The notes: a model not told the origin generated them from the sequence alone. 39,258 nt of DNA from Terriglobales bacterium (GCA_035457425.1 DATIBR010000181.1:1-39258), one strand, 5' to 3'. Counted from the stretch's first letter, positions 8,375 through 18,508 are shown. Made by a program: numbers and translations.

Positions 8375-10091
8375 CACGCACCTCCTTGCGGCCGTCGTGC
8401 TTGCGGTTGTCGAAGCGGTAGCCGATCATCGCGTGCCACTGGGTGTAGTCCTGCACCACGCCGCGCGAGAGCGTGAAGCCGCCTTCGAGGAAGTAACGCG
8501 CGCCGAGGTTCACGTCGGCGCGCGCGTTGAGGAAGCGAGCGCCGTTGTCCACCGAGAACGGCGAGACGAACGACTGCGTGCCGACCTGCACCTCGCCCGT
8601 CAGGTTCTCGCCGAAGGTGCGCGAGAGCGAGAAGGTGCGGTAGGAGCCCTGGGCGAAGGAGCTGTCGAAGCGCGAGTAACGGAAGTCGGCGCGCAGGCCG
8701 GTCTTCCAGATCTGCGCCACGCTCACGCCGAGCATGTTGTTCCAGGAAGGCCGCGCGTCGTTGCTGTTGTTGCTGTGCCCCACGGCACCGTAGACGCTCA
8801 CGTGATGGGGCAGCTCGACGCGCGCCCCGACGTTGAAGCCCTGGAACAAGACTTTGTCGAGCAGGCCGGTGCCGACCAGTTGCGGGTCGAAGCGGGGGAC
8901 GTCGCGGAAGTAGTTGTGGCTGAAATCGAAGGTGACGCGCGGATGCGCCTGCACGCGCAGCGTGAAGAAGCTGCGCGAGAGGCCGGCGCCGGCGGGCGGC
9001 TGGCCGGCCGCGGTCCGCGGAGAGTCGAGCTGGAAGGAGTGGAAGAGCGAGACGCGGTTCTGGAAGGTGAGCGAGTTCTCGCCGAACGCGAACGGCCGGT
9101 CGATCTTCCAGCCATCGGTGACGATGCCCAGGCCGAAGGTGGAAGTGTAGTGGGTCTTTTCGTAGCTGCCGCCGTCGAAGCTGACGAACGAGCCGGCGAT
9201 GCGCCGGTTGAAGTCGTAACCGGAGACGGCGGGGTCGAGCGAGATGCCGGCGAAGATGCCCGCGGTCGCGCGCGGCGAGAGGCGGCGGCCGAAGTAGCCG
9301 CCGTCGATGGTGTCGAGGCTGCTGGCCCACGGCAGGTAGAGGCGGCCGAAGCCCATCACCCAGCTGGAGCCGGGATTGTCGTAGGTGAGCGCGAGGTGAT
9401 AGGTGCGGTCGATGAGTTCCTGCAGCGTCGCCTGCGAGTTCGAGGTGCGCGAATCCAGGCGGCCGCGCCAGTAGCCACGCAGGTTCCAGTAGGTGCCGTT
9501 GATGCGGGTGACGTCGGCGCGGAGCACCATGCCGAAGCTCGACGAGCTGGCGCCGCTGGCATTGTGCAGCGTGCTGTAGTCGAAGCCGACCCGGCCGCGC
9601 GCCTGGTTGATCTCCGGCAGCGGGGGGCGCGGGACCTCCTCGCGCGCTTCTTCGTCGAGCGGGTCGCCCTCGGAGAAGCTGACCACGGCGGGATACTGCC
9701 GCGTGTTGCTCAGGGTGCGGCGGGTGACGAGCGCTTCGACCTCGTCGCGCGGGAGCGTCGCGAAGTCGCCGGCGACCAGCTGGCGGGTGGCGGACTCGAT
9801 CTCGCAGACGGCCGAGGTCGCGGCGACGCTCGCGACTTTCAGGCGCGCGACGATGGGTGCTTCGTCGTCGGGGACGTCGGATGAGGCGCTCGCCGGCGCG
9901 GCCGAGGACGGCGAGACCTTCACCACCAGCTTCATGCCCTCGCTAAGGCCGGCGTTGCGGCCGCCTTCCAGGTAGACGGCATCGCCGGTGACGTAGCGAA
10001 CGCGGAAGCGCACTCGCATCGGCTCCTCCGGCGACTGGGCGAGCGCCGCCGTGGAGAGCAAAGTCAGGAAGAGGATGGAGAGCGAGCGCAT
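8358..10091 (-). CDS. Putative outer-membrane beta-barrel of the cytochrome operon
   Basis: This 577-residue protein has a signal peptide (MRSLSILFLTLLSTAALAQ). Residues about 25-130 form a small non-barrel domain (VRYVTGDAVYLEGGRNAGLSEG). The remainder is a long series of short amphipathic strands such as VGFDYSTLHN, YWNLRGYWRGRL, WVMGFGRLYLPW and VSVYGAVGHSNN, typical of a 16-22-strand barrel. It ends WHAMIGYRFDNRKHDG. No haem motifs are present. Its place immediately after two very large cytochromes matches the arrangement of porin-cytochrome conduits (MtrB- or Omb-type), in which a barrel holds a cytochrome across the outer membrane. I see no direct similarity to MtrB, so this is context-based. 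The start lies one base after the cytochrome stop. Confidence 0.75.
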   Translation of the reverse strand: MRSLSILFLTLLSTAALAQSPEEPMRVRFRVRYVTGDAVYLEGGRNAGLSEGMKLVVKVSPSSAAPASASSDVPDDEAPIVARLKVASVAATSAVCEIESATRQLVAGDFATLPRDEVEALVTRRTLSNTRQYPAVVSFSEGDPLDEEAREEVPRPPLPEINQARGRVGFDYSTLHNASGASSSSFGMVLRADVTRINGTYWNLRGYWRGRLDSRTSNSQATLQELIDRTYHLALTYDNPGSSWVMGFGRLYLPWASSLDTIDGGYFGRRLSPRATAGIFAGISLDPAVSGYDFNRRIAGSFVSFDGGSYEKTHYTSTFGLGIVTDGWKIDRPFAFGENSLTFQNRVSLFHSFQLDSPRTAAGQPPAGAGLSRSFFTLRVQAHPRVTFDFSHNYFRDVPRFDPQLVGTGLLDKVLFQGFNVGARVELPHHVSVYGAVGHSNNSNDARPSWNNMLGVSVAQIWKTGLRADFRYSRFDSSFAQGSYRTFSLSRTFGENLTGEVQVGTQSFVSPFSVDNGARFLNARADVNLGARYFLEGGFTLSRGVVQDYTQWHAMIGYRFDNRKHDGRKEVRDAAKP

Positions 10092-10092
10092 G

Positions 10093-11802
10093 TCAGTCGG
10101 CGGTCCCGTTGCGATGGCAGGTGTAGCAACTGGTCGGGGTGTAGGAGTATCCGCTGACGCCGGTGTGGTGCGGATCGGTCTGGGCGCGGTCGTGCGTGTG
10201 GCACGTGATGCAGGAGAAGACGGCGAAGTTCGACGAGTTGGTGTGGCAGTCGGCGCAGCTCGTCCACTTGCCGGCGTGCGTCCCGCTGTAGATGGGGAAC
10301 CAGGTGTGGTTGAAGGTGGCGCCCGACCAGGTCGTGGTGTTGTGGCACGTCTGGCAGGTGGTCGGGAAGGCAGCGGCGACGTGGTTGGGGTTCGTGGTCG
10401 AAGTGAAGGCCGCCTTGTGGCATGCGTAGCAGTCGGTCGGCGTGCCGGCGAACTGGTTGTTGATGTGGCAGCTCGTGCACGGCGTGTTGACGTGCGCTCC
10501 CGTAAGCGTGAAGCCGGTGAGGCTGTGATTGAACGAGGCCGGCGTCCAGGCCGAGGTCGAGTGGCAGACGGCGCAGTCGGTGGGGAAGCCGGCCGCCTTG
10601 TGGTTCGGGTTGGTGGTGGCGTCGTACTGCTTCTGATGGCACGAGGAGCAGGCCGAGCTCAGGCCGCTGTAGTTGCCGTTCACGTGACAGGTGGCGCACG
10701 TGAGGTTGCTGTGCGCGCCGGTGAGCGCGAAGCCGGTCTTGCTGTGGTCGAAGGAGGCGGGCGTCCAGGCGGTGGTCGCGTGGCAGATGGAGCAGTCTTT
10801 CGGGAAGCCCGCGGTGACGTGGTTCGGGTTGGTGGTCGCGTTGTAGTCCTTGAGGTGGCAGGACGCGCAGTCGGTCGGCGTGCCGCTGAAGTTGCCGTTG
10901 GCGTGGCAACTGTTGCAGTTCAGGTTGGCGTGGCCTCCGGTGAGCGGGAAGCTGGTGAAGCGCGCGTGGTCGAACTTCGCGTCGAGCCAGGTGGCGGTGC
11001 TGTGGCAGATGGCGCAGTCCTGCGGGAACTTCGCCTGCACGTGGTTGGGATTGGTGGTGGCGTTGAACTCCCTGGCGTGGCAGGCGAAGCAGTTGGCGGG
11101 CGTGCCCTTGAACCTGTTGTTGACGTGGCAGGCCGCGCAATCGAGCGTGGCGTGCGTGCCCGTGAGGGCGAATCCGGTGAAGCGCAGGTGATCGAACTTC
11201 GCGCCCAGCCAGGTGTCCATGGAGTGGCACGCGGTGCAATCGGTCGGGAAAGCGCTGTGGTCGACGGGCGCGCTCTTCGCGTCCTTGGCGTGACAGGAGT
11301 AGCAGACCGTGCTGAGACCGGGGAAGACGCCGGCAGCGGCGCTCTTGTGGCAATCGCCGCACTGCGCGGTGGAGTGCCCGCCGGTCAGCGGGAAGCGGTT
11401 GAAGTGCTTCTGGATGTCGTCGATGGAGACGCGCCAGCCGTTGACGGTGTGGCAGCGCTCGCAGCTCTTGCCGTTCTGTCCGCGATGGATGTCGGCGTGG
11501 CAGGCGGAGCAACTCTTGCCCACGTCGGTGAAGACCAGGCTGGCGTGGCACTGCATGCAGCCGACCTTGGCGTGCATGCCACGCAGCGGATAGCGCGTCT
11601 TGTCGTGATCGAACTCGGGGATGGCGCGGATCGGCTTCCATCCCGTAAAGGTGTGGCAGTTCTCGCAGCGGATGGCAAGCGGCCCGTGCGGGCTGCGCAC
11701 CGAGGCGCGCGGGATGCCGCCGCGCTCCTGCGCGCGCAGCGCGAGCCCCGCGCAACCCAGCACGGCGACGATCGTCACGAACGCGAGCGCTAGCCGGCGC
11801 AT
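10093..11802 (-). CDS. 22-haem c-type cytochrome with tandem three-haem modules
   Basis: This 569-residue protein has a signal peptide (MRRLALAFVTIVAVLGCAG, ending near LRAQ). I count 22 CXXCH motifs, about one per 26 residues. Residues 185-478 are four modules of 73-74 residues, each with three CXXCH plus conserved free His in FDH or FNH, G(T/G/A)H and NPNH that could be the distal ligands. A similar but shorter pattern precedes them, and a diverged copy follows. The wider family is cytochrome c3/c7-like, with the motif H..TGF.LTGAH....C..CH. The free His supply fits six-coordinate, low-potential haems for electron transport rather than catalysis. The ATG at 11802 follows AAGGGA; 36 upstream in-frame residues lack a signal and are excluded. 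Confidence 0.92.
   Translation of the reverse strand: MRRLALAFVTIVAVLGCAGLALRAQERGGIPRASVRSPHGPLAIRCENCHTFTGWKPIRAIPEFDHDKTRYPLRGMHAKVGCMQCHASLVFTDVGKSCSACHADIHRGQNGKSCERCHTVNGWRVSIDDIQKHFNRFPLTGGHSTAQCGDCHKSAAAGVFPGLSTVCYSCHAKDAKSAPVDHSAFPTDCTACHSMDTWLGAKFDHLRFTGFALTGTHATLDCAACHVNNRFKGTPANCFACHAREFNATTNPNHVQAKFPQDCAICHSTATWLDAKFDHARFTSFPLTGGHANLNCNSCHANGNFSGTPTDCASCHLKDYNATTNPNHVTAGFPKDCSICHATTAWTPASFDHSKTGFALTGAHSNLTCATCHVNGNYSGLSSACSSCHQKQYDATTNPNHKAAGFPTDCAVCHSTSAWTPASFNHSLTGFTLTGAHVNTPCTSCHINNQFAGTPTDCYACHKAAFTSTTNPNHVAAAFPTTCQTCHNTTTWSGATFNHTWFPIYSGTHAGKWTSCADCHTNSSNFAVFSCITCHTHDRAQTDPHHTGVSGYSYTPTSCYTCHRNGTAD
10369..11250 (-). repeat. Four tandem repeats encoding three-haem modules
   Basis: Inside the 22-haem cytochrome gene, units begin at 11250, 11028, 10806 and 10587 and are 222, 222, 219 and 219 bases long. 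Each encodes a unit starting FP-x-D-C-x-x-C-H and ending near ATTNPNH or STTNPNH. A fifth, diverged unit begins at 10368. Confidence 0.85.
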
Positions 11803-11829
11803 GTGTCCCTTCCCACCCGGCGTATGGAA

Positions 11830-11845
11830 TGCAATCCAGCAGCCA
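11830..11845 (-). promoter_or_regulatory. Sigma-54-like -24/-12 promoter before the 22-haem cytochrome gene
   Basis: Minus-strand TGGCTGCTGGATTGCA has the invariant GG, ten bases, then GC, plus a complete TTGCA at -12 and TGGC at -24. The predicted start is near 11819, 17 bases before the ATG and just ahead of the AAGGGA ribosome site. It lies in the 97-base gap between the two cytochrome genes. Confidence 0.5.
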
Positions 11846-11899
11846 GACTGCCGGGGCCATGGACCTTCGAGTCGTTCTGCCTGAGATCCATCACTTCCC

Positions 11900-13819
11900 T
11901 CACGAGCCACCGGCGACGGCGCCGTTGCCGTGGCAGACGTCGCAACGGACCGGCGTGGGCTTGTAGAACAGGACCTGCTCGCCCTCGATCTCGCGGCGCA
12001 GGACGTGGCAGCGCTTGCAGGCGACGTTCTCGTGCGCGCCCTTGAGCGAGAAGGCGAACTTTTCGTGGTCGATGAGCGACGGCCGCCACTTCATCGCGGT
12101 ATGGCACTCGGCGCAGCGGGTCACGCGGCCGGCGCCGGCGAACTGCGCGCCGTGCGGGTCGGCGTGGCACTCCTCGCATTGCGAGGGCGCGGCGCGGAAA
12201 TCCACCGCGAGCAGCTTGCGCTCCAGGTTCGGCGGGCGGTGGCACGACTCGCACGCGACCGCGCGGTGCGCACCGGCGAGCGCGAACTTGGTCGAGCCGT
12301 GGTCGAAGCGGACCAGGTCGTTCCACGCCTTGGTCGAGTGGCAGGCTTCGCAGCCGGCGGCCTTGCCGTCCGCGGCGATGCGCAGCATGCGCGCGGCGAA
12401 TTGCCCCTTGTGGGGATCTTCGTGGCAGGTGGTGCAGTTGAGCGAATCGAAGTGGTAGGCGGCGACCTCCAGCTTGCCGCGCGGCTTGTGGCACTCCATG
12501 CAGGCGACGGCGCGATGTGCGCCCGTGAGCGGGAACCTCCCCTGGTCGTGGCGCACGAGCGTGAAGCGCGTGAGGTGGAAGCTGCGCTCGTCGTGGCACT
12601 GCTCGCAGCGGTTCAGCAGCGGCGCGGCGGCGAACTGCGCGCGATGCGCGTCGGCGTGGCAGTCGAGGCACTGGCCGAACTTCACCTTGAAGCGCGTGGC
12701 CTTACCGGCGGGGGCGTGGCACTTCGCGCACGCGACGGTGGCGTGCGCGGCGCGCAGCGGGAAGCCGGTGCGGTCGTGCTCGGCGAGCGCGAACTTCGCC
12801 GGCTTGAAGCCCTCGACGGTGTGGCAGCCCTCGCAGGCGGCGCCGCCGGCGCGGGCGACGAACTGTCCGCCGTGCGGGTCGGGCTTGTGGCAGCTCGCGC
12901 AGGTGTCGTGCGCGATGGGCGTCTTGAAGTCGGCGGCGCGGTGGCAGCTCTGGCAGCCGACCTGGAGGTGCTTGCCGAGCAGCGGAAAGCCGGTCTTGCC
13001 GTGATCGAAGCGCGCGACGAAGCTGGTCTGTTTCCATCCGCCGGTGGAGTGGCAGGACTCGCAGGTCTGCTGCGCGAAGGCGGCCTTGTGCGGATCGCTG
13101 TGGCAGGCGGAACAGCGGTCGAAGCGCAGGCCGGTGTAGCGGATGGCGCCGTCCGGGCCGGGCGTGTGGCAGCTCTCGCAACGCACCTGGAGGTGGTCGC
13201 CCGTGAGCGGATAGCGCGTCTTCGCGTGGTCGAAGCGCGGCTTCCAGGTCTGCTCGCCATGGCACTGCAGGCAGTTCGCGCCGAGCTGTCCCTTGTGCTT
13301 GTCCTCGTGGCAACTGGTGCAGGTGCGCGACAAGCCGAGGAAGCTGTGTGCAGGATTCTTCAGCAGAGACCGCTCGGCGGCGACGATGCGCTGCGTGTTG
13401 TGGCACTGCGTGCAGTCGAGCGCTGCGTGCTTCCCTTCCAGGTTGAAGCCGGTGGTGGCGTGCTGGAAGGCGCGCTGGTCCCAGTGGATGACCGCGAAGT
13501 CCTCGCCGTTGTGCTCGGAGTGGCAGTGGATGCAGGCCTTGCTGTCGGCGCCCACGGGGACGTAGCCGGCGTGCAGGCCGCGGCGCTGCTCCAGCCGCAC
13601 GGCGATCTCGCGATGGCAGTCGAGACAGCGGAACTTTGCTGCGCCCGCGGAAACGGCGTGACACTGCGTGCAGCCCGCCGGTCCGCCCAGCGCTCGATGA
13701 GCCCGGGAAAGCGGGCCCGGCGAGAGCTGGGCAGCAGCGGGCAGCGACAGCACACACAGGAGCCCAAGGGCCAAGCCGGGGAGAACTCCTGGGTGACCCA
13801 GCCATTTCGCGGCGCACAC
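11900..13819 (-). CDS. 23-haem c-type cytochrome
   Basis: From the GTG at 13819 the protein is 639 residues with a hydrophobic signal (VLPGLALGLLCVLSLPAAAQ). I count 23 CXXCH motifs, many followed by an extra His (CHEDPH, CHADPH, CHSDPH), and recurring segments such as FDHGKTGFPLLGKH that supply free His. It is related to the 22-haem protein but more diverged, without exact tandem repeats. It likely acts as a periplasmic or cell-surface electron carrier and is exported unfolded for haem attachment. The start is uncertain: a TTG at 13894 preceded by AGGGGA would add 25 residues to the signal n-region. It heads the structural part of the operon, directly downstream of a sigma-54-like promoter. 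Confidence 0.9.
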   Translation of the reverse strand: MCAAKWLGHPGVLPGLALGLLCVLSLPAAAQLSPGPLSRAHRALGGPAGCTQCHAVSAGAAKFRCLDCHREIAVRLEQRRGLHAGYVPVGADSKACIHCHSEHNGEDFAVIHWDQRAFQHATTGFNLEGKHAALDCTQCHNTQRIVAAERSLLKNPAHSFLGLSRTCTSCHEDKHKGQLGANCLQCHGEQTWKPRFDHAKTRYPLTGDHLQVRCESCHTPGPDGAIRYTGLRFDRCSACHSDPHKAAFAQQTCESCHSTGGWKQTSFVARFDHGKTGFPLLGKHLQVGCQSCHRAADFKTPIAHDTCASCHKPDPHGGQFVARAGGAACEGCHTVEGFKPAKFALAEHDRTGFPLRAAHATVACAKCHAPAGKATRFKVKFGQCLDCHADAHRAQFAAAPLLNRCEQCHDERSFHLTRFTLVRHDQGRFPLTGAHRAVACMECHKPRGKLEVAAYHFDSLNCTTCHEDPHKGQFAARMLRIAADGKAAGCEACHSTKAWNDLVRFDHGSTKFALAGAHRAVACESCHRPPNLERKLLAVDFRAAPSQCEECHADPHGAQFAGAGRVTRCAECHTAMKWRPSLIDHEKFAFSLKGAHENVACKRCHVLRREIEGEQVLFYKPTPVRCDVCHGNGAVAGGS

Positions 13820-13924
13820 GATTCCCTGCCGCGTGGGCGCGAAGAGACTGCCCGCCACTCGGCTGTGATGTCGAGATGCAGTACCGGTCGCCAACGAGGT
13901 CCCCTGGCCTGGTACTCGAGTAAA

Positions 13925-13941
13925 GGCAGTCCGGCTGCCAA
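13925..13941 (-). promoter_or_regulatory. Sigma-54-like -24/-12 promoter before the 23-haem cytochrome gene
   Basis: Minus-strand TTGGCAGCCGGACTGCC contains TTGGCA at -24, the required ten bases between GG and GC, and TGC at -12. The predicted start is near 13914, overlapping a ten-base palindrome TACTCGAGTA (13913-13922). It lies in the non-coding gap between the FecR gene and the cytochrome gene. A sigma-54 activator gene is encoded three genes upstream. Confidence 0.5.
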
Positions 13942-14021
13942 AGTGACCGGGGAAAAGTGGCGGTTATGCGCGGGGAAAATGACGCGCGGGTCGAGCAGCT
14001 GGGTCCGATGAACCCAGGTTG

Positions 14022-14037
14022 GGGCCGGGAAAGGCCC
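14022..14037 (-). terminator. Hairpin after the FecR gene
   Basis: Minus-strand GGGCC-TTTCCC-GGCCC begins three bases after the fecR-like stop. A second stem, CTGGGT/ACCCAG (13999-14017), follows. Neither has a T-run. They could limit read-through into the cytochrome genes so that those depend on their own promoter. Confidence 0.35.
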
Positions 14038-14039
14038 AG

Positions 14040-14732
14040 CTAGTCGGGGTCCTCCGGCTTCTCGGTTCCCTGGCGCTCGGAGTCGCGCTCTCCACGCTCT
14101 GACTCGCGACCGGGGGTGCGCCGCTGATCGTCGTCGAACAGATAGCTGCGGTCCGGGCGTTCCGGCAACTGGTCGCGCTGCACGGTGGTGTGGAAGCCGG
14201 GGCGCAGCAACACCGGCCGATCGGGCGCGAGGAGCGACGCGACGGCGACGAGCCCGTCATGGACCTCGACGCGGGTCTTCCCTTTCTCGTTCACCGAGAC
14301 ATCGAACTCGGTGCCGCGCACGGTGATGACCGCTGTCGGAGTGCCCATGCGGAACGAAGGCGCGCTGCCGGTGCGCTTGCGGACCTTGGCGTACACACGG
14401 CCGAGCAGCAGGTCGATGAGGCGCGCGAGGGCGCCTTCAGGAGCCTTCACGACCACGCGGCTGTTCTTGCGGATGAGGACCTGGGAGCCGTCTTCGAGAT
14501 GAAGCAGGGCGCTCCCCTTGCGGATCTCGAGGATGGTCTCGGGCGCGAGCACCTGGCCGCGCTGCGGCTTGGCGGCGGCGGCGTTGGGCGGCTGCACGGT
14601 CACCTCGCCCTTGATGTCGTCGATGGTCGCGGAGCCCGCGACGAGTGTTGCGGGTTCGGGGGTCTGGGCCGCGGGCAGGCCCGCGGCGAGCAGCACCACG
14701 AGCGCGACGAAAAGCGCGCGTATCGGTCTCAT
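14040..14732 (-). CDS. FecR-domain secreted protein
   Basis: This 230-residue protein has a signal peptide (MRPIRALFVALVVLLAAGLPA). The FecR fold core is at about residues 35-185: IDDIKGEVTVQPP, GSALLHLEDGSQVLIRKNSRVVV, and the signature TPTAVITVRGTEFDVSVNEKGKTRVEVHDG. The C-terminus is highly charged (RRTPGRESERGERDSERQ). FecR domains act in envelope signalling. This one lacks the anti-sigma anchor of classical FecR and is probably a periplasmic protein. Its ATG overlaps the kinase stop (ATGA), and the kinase has an extracytoplasmic CHASE2 domain. A functional pairing of the two is an inference from that coupling. Confidence 0.85.
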   Translation of the reverse strand: MRPIRALFVALVVLLAAGLPAAQTPEPATLVAGSATIDDIKGEVTVQPPNAAAAKPQRGQVLAPETILEIRKGSALLHLEDGSQVLIRKNSRVVVKAPEGALARLIDLLLGRVYAKVRKRTGSAPSFRMGTPTAVITVRGTEFDVSVNEKGKTRVEVHDGLVAVASLLAPDRPVLLRPGFHTTVQRDQLPERPDRSYLFDDDQRRTPGRESERGERDSERQGTEKPEDPD

Positions 14733-16995
14733 GCGATTCCTTTCGCGGCGAGCGCGACGGCTAGCGGCAGCCGGATCTCGAACAGCGTCTCGCCGCGCAT
14801 GGTGGCAGCACGCACCGTGCCGCCATGCTGTTCGAGGATGCGTTGCACGAACGTGAGTCCCAGCCCGGTGCCGGGCGCGGCGCTCTCCGCCGCGGCGGTG
14901 CGGTAAAACGGGTCGAAGAGGCGCGGCACCAACTCGGGCGGGATCTCGCGGCCGCGGTTGTAGACGCCGAGCACGGCGTCGTCGCTCTCATGCGAGCAGA
15001 CGATGCGGATGTCGGTGCCGGGATCAGCGTACTTGAGCGCATTGCTCACCAGGTTCAGCACCGCGCCGGAGAGCAGCGAGACGTCGCCCCGCACCGTGCA
15101 GGCGGCGGAGACGGCCAGCGAGAGGCGCATCCCGGCGGAATCGGCGAGCGGTTGCAGCAGGTCCACGATGCGCTGCGCTACCGCGCCGAGCGACACTTCT
15201 TCCAGCCGCAGGGGACGCGCGCCGGTCTCGAGCCGCAACACGTCGAGGTAGCTGTTGATGAGCTCGAGCAGGCGGCGCGACTCGAGCAGGATGGTCCCGG
15301 GCGCCGAGGCCGCCGCCGGGACCCCAGGATGCTCGAGCATCAGCTGCGCGAATCCCTGGATGGCGACGAGCGGCGTGCGCAGCTCGTGCGTGACGAAGCC
15401 CAGCGCCTCGGCGCGCGCGCGGTCGCGCTCCAGCCGCGTGCGCAGGCTAGCCAAGCGCACGATAGTGCCGCCCGCCGGCGAGAGCGTGGTGGGCAGCATC
15501 GGCACGAGGTGCAAGGCGTAGAGTTCGTCGCGCACTTCGACTTCGGCCTCCGTGACGCCGGCTCCCAGCGCGAGCTCCGCGCGCAAGCGGGCAAGGTCCA
15601 GCGGCGGCTCCTGCGGGAAGGCGGCGGCGAACGCGCGATTGCGGAGCAGGAGCTCTCCCTGCGGGTCGAAGACCGCGACCGGGTCGGCGGTGGACTCCAA
15701 CAATGCCTGGTGCAATTCGTAGGCCGAGCCCAGCTCGATCTGCAGCCGACGCAGCACCGCCAGCCGCCAGAAGAGGTCGTTGGGATGCCGGCCGGCAGGC
15801 TTGGCATGGCGCGCTTCCAGCCAGCGCTGCAGCTCCTCGAGCTGGCGCGCGACGCTGCGCTCCACCACCAGGAGGTCGGCGCTGTAGGCCAGCAGCGGCC
15901 CGAGCACGATCGCGAGCAGCGGCGCCCCGAAGGAAAGCAGGCGCGAGCCGAACAGGAAGACCCCGAGCCCGAACAGGTAGAACGCGGCGGTGGCGGCCGC
16001 GAGCGCCGGCAAGACACGCCACCCGACCGCGTGGCGCGAGAGCGTGACGATCGTCAGGCAGGTGGCGAACAGGAACAGCGCGTTCACCCACCACGGCAGG
16101 TCGAACAGGGAGCGCCCGGTGAGGATGCCGTCGAGCATCTGGGCGTGGACCTCGACGCCGGGCGTGGGCAGCTCGCCGCTGAAGGGAGTAGCGATGCGGT
16201 CGCCGAGCTCGGTGGGGCCGAAGCCGACCAGCACCGTGCGGTCGCGCACCGCCCCCAGGTCTGCGCCTTCCAGCACGGCGGCGGCGGAGATGCGGTGGAA
16301 GTCGGCGCGGCGGTAGGCGATGGGCACCAGTACCGGCTGCGCGATGGCGATCGAGCCGGGCGATTCCCGCTCGGCGATGCCGTAAGCGCGCAGGTAGCGC
16401 CCCGTGCGCGCGGGGTCGGCGAGGCGCGCGACCTCCACGGGAAAGGCCCAACGCGCGCCTTCGGGCGTGAGCTGCAGCGGCGGGAAGCGGCGGCAGACAC
16501 CGTCGAGGTCCAGCACGGCTTGCGCGTGCCCGACGGCGGCGTGCTCCGCGAAGGCCGGCAGAGGCTCGATCCAGCGAGGCCCGTCGGGAAAGCGGCCGAT
16601 CTTGTCCACCAGCACGGCCGTGCCGCCACTGCGCGCCAGCGCCGCGGCGAGCGCGCGGTCGGCTTCCGGGGTCTGCGGCTCGGCCAGCAGAATGTCCAGT
16701 CCGATGACGCGCGCGCCGGCGATGTGGATCCTTTCCGTCAGCTCAGCGAGCCGGGTGCGTGACCACGGCCAACGGCCGTAGCGCTGCAGGCTGTCGTCGT
16801 CGATGAGGACGAGCACGACCGGCGAGCGCTGCGGCGGCTGCGGCGCGGCGCGGAAGTAGGTGTCGTCGACGCGCAGCTGCCACTCGCGCGCCAGCGGCAG
16901 CAGGCTGAGCGCGCTTACCAGCAGGAAGAGCGATACCGCCAGGATGAGGTCGCGCCTTCCGGTGCGGCGTCGCGGGAATCGGCGGGTGGCGGCCA

Positions 16996-16996
<1 letters not shown>
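14729..16996 (-). CDS. CHASE2-domain sensor histidine kinase
   Basis: This 755-residue protein has an N-terminal membrane helix (about 17-36). Residues about 37-300 form an extracytoplasmic CHASE2 domain (VVLVLIDDDSLQRYGRWPW, ARVIGLDILLAEP, DRTVLVGFGPTELGD, PGVEVHAQMLDGIL). Three membrane helices (about 305-380) and a PAS-like linker with VFDPQGELLLRNRAF follow. The HisKA phospho-acceptor is His537 in HELRTPL. The ATPase domain has the N-box NLVSNALKY and G-box GTGLGLTFVQ. It should autophosphorylate and pass phosphate to the response regulator encoded just upstream, with which it overlaps as TGATG. The CHASE2 ligand is unknown; location suggests a periplasmic or redox-linked signal. Confidence 0.92.
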
Positions 16997-18360
<1,364 letters not shown>

Positions 18361-18389
18361 CAGTTTTTCGCAGTCCTTTTCATAACTGT

Positions 18390-18409
18390 ACTCTCGCGCG
18401 CACGAGAGT
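18390..18409. promoter_or_regulatory. Inverted repeat in the ntrC/crp divergent region
   Basis: ACTCTCG-N6-CGAGAGT is a perfect seven-base inverted repeat with a six-base spacer, 30-50 bases upstream of the response-regulator start and about 100 bases upstream of the CRP-family start. A shorter repeat with the same spacing, TGCTT-N6-AAGCA (18488-18503), abuts the crp start. Either could be an operator. Confidence 0.45.
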
Positions 18410-18508
18410 GCGGCGTACCGTCGGACATGCCCGAGCGGACGATGCGCGGTGTGTGGTGAAACGCAACAGTCCGTTTGGTCCGCCGCTTGCTTACAGACAA
18501 GCAGTCCA

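Noticed and set aside
10369-11250. CRISPR-like array
   Set aside because: The regular spacing comes from protein-coding three-haem modules in frame; the repeats are long and there are no unique spacers.
8268-14011. Long plus-strand open frames opposite the cytochrome and barrel genes (8268-9884, 10051-11793, 11930-14011)
   Set aside because: They are antisense to genes with clear haem motifs and signal peptides. Their translations are low-complexity Ala/Arg/Val/Glu-rich, as expected from high-GC shadow frames.
14825-16762. 645-codon plus-strand open frame
   Set aside because: Antisense shadow of the CHASE2 kinase; no domain or start-site support.
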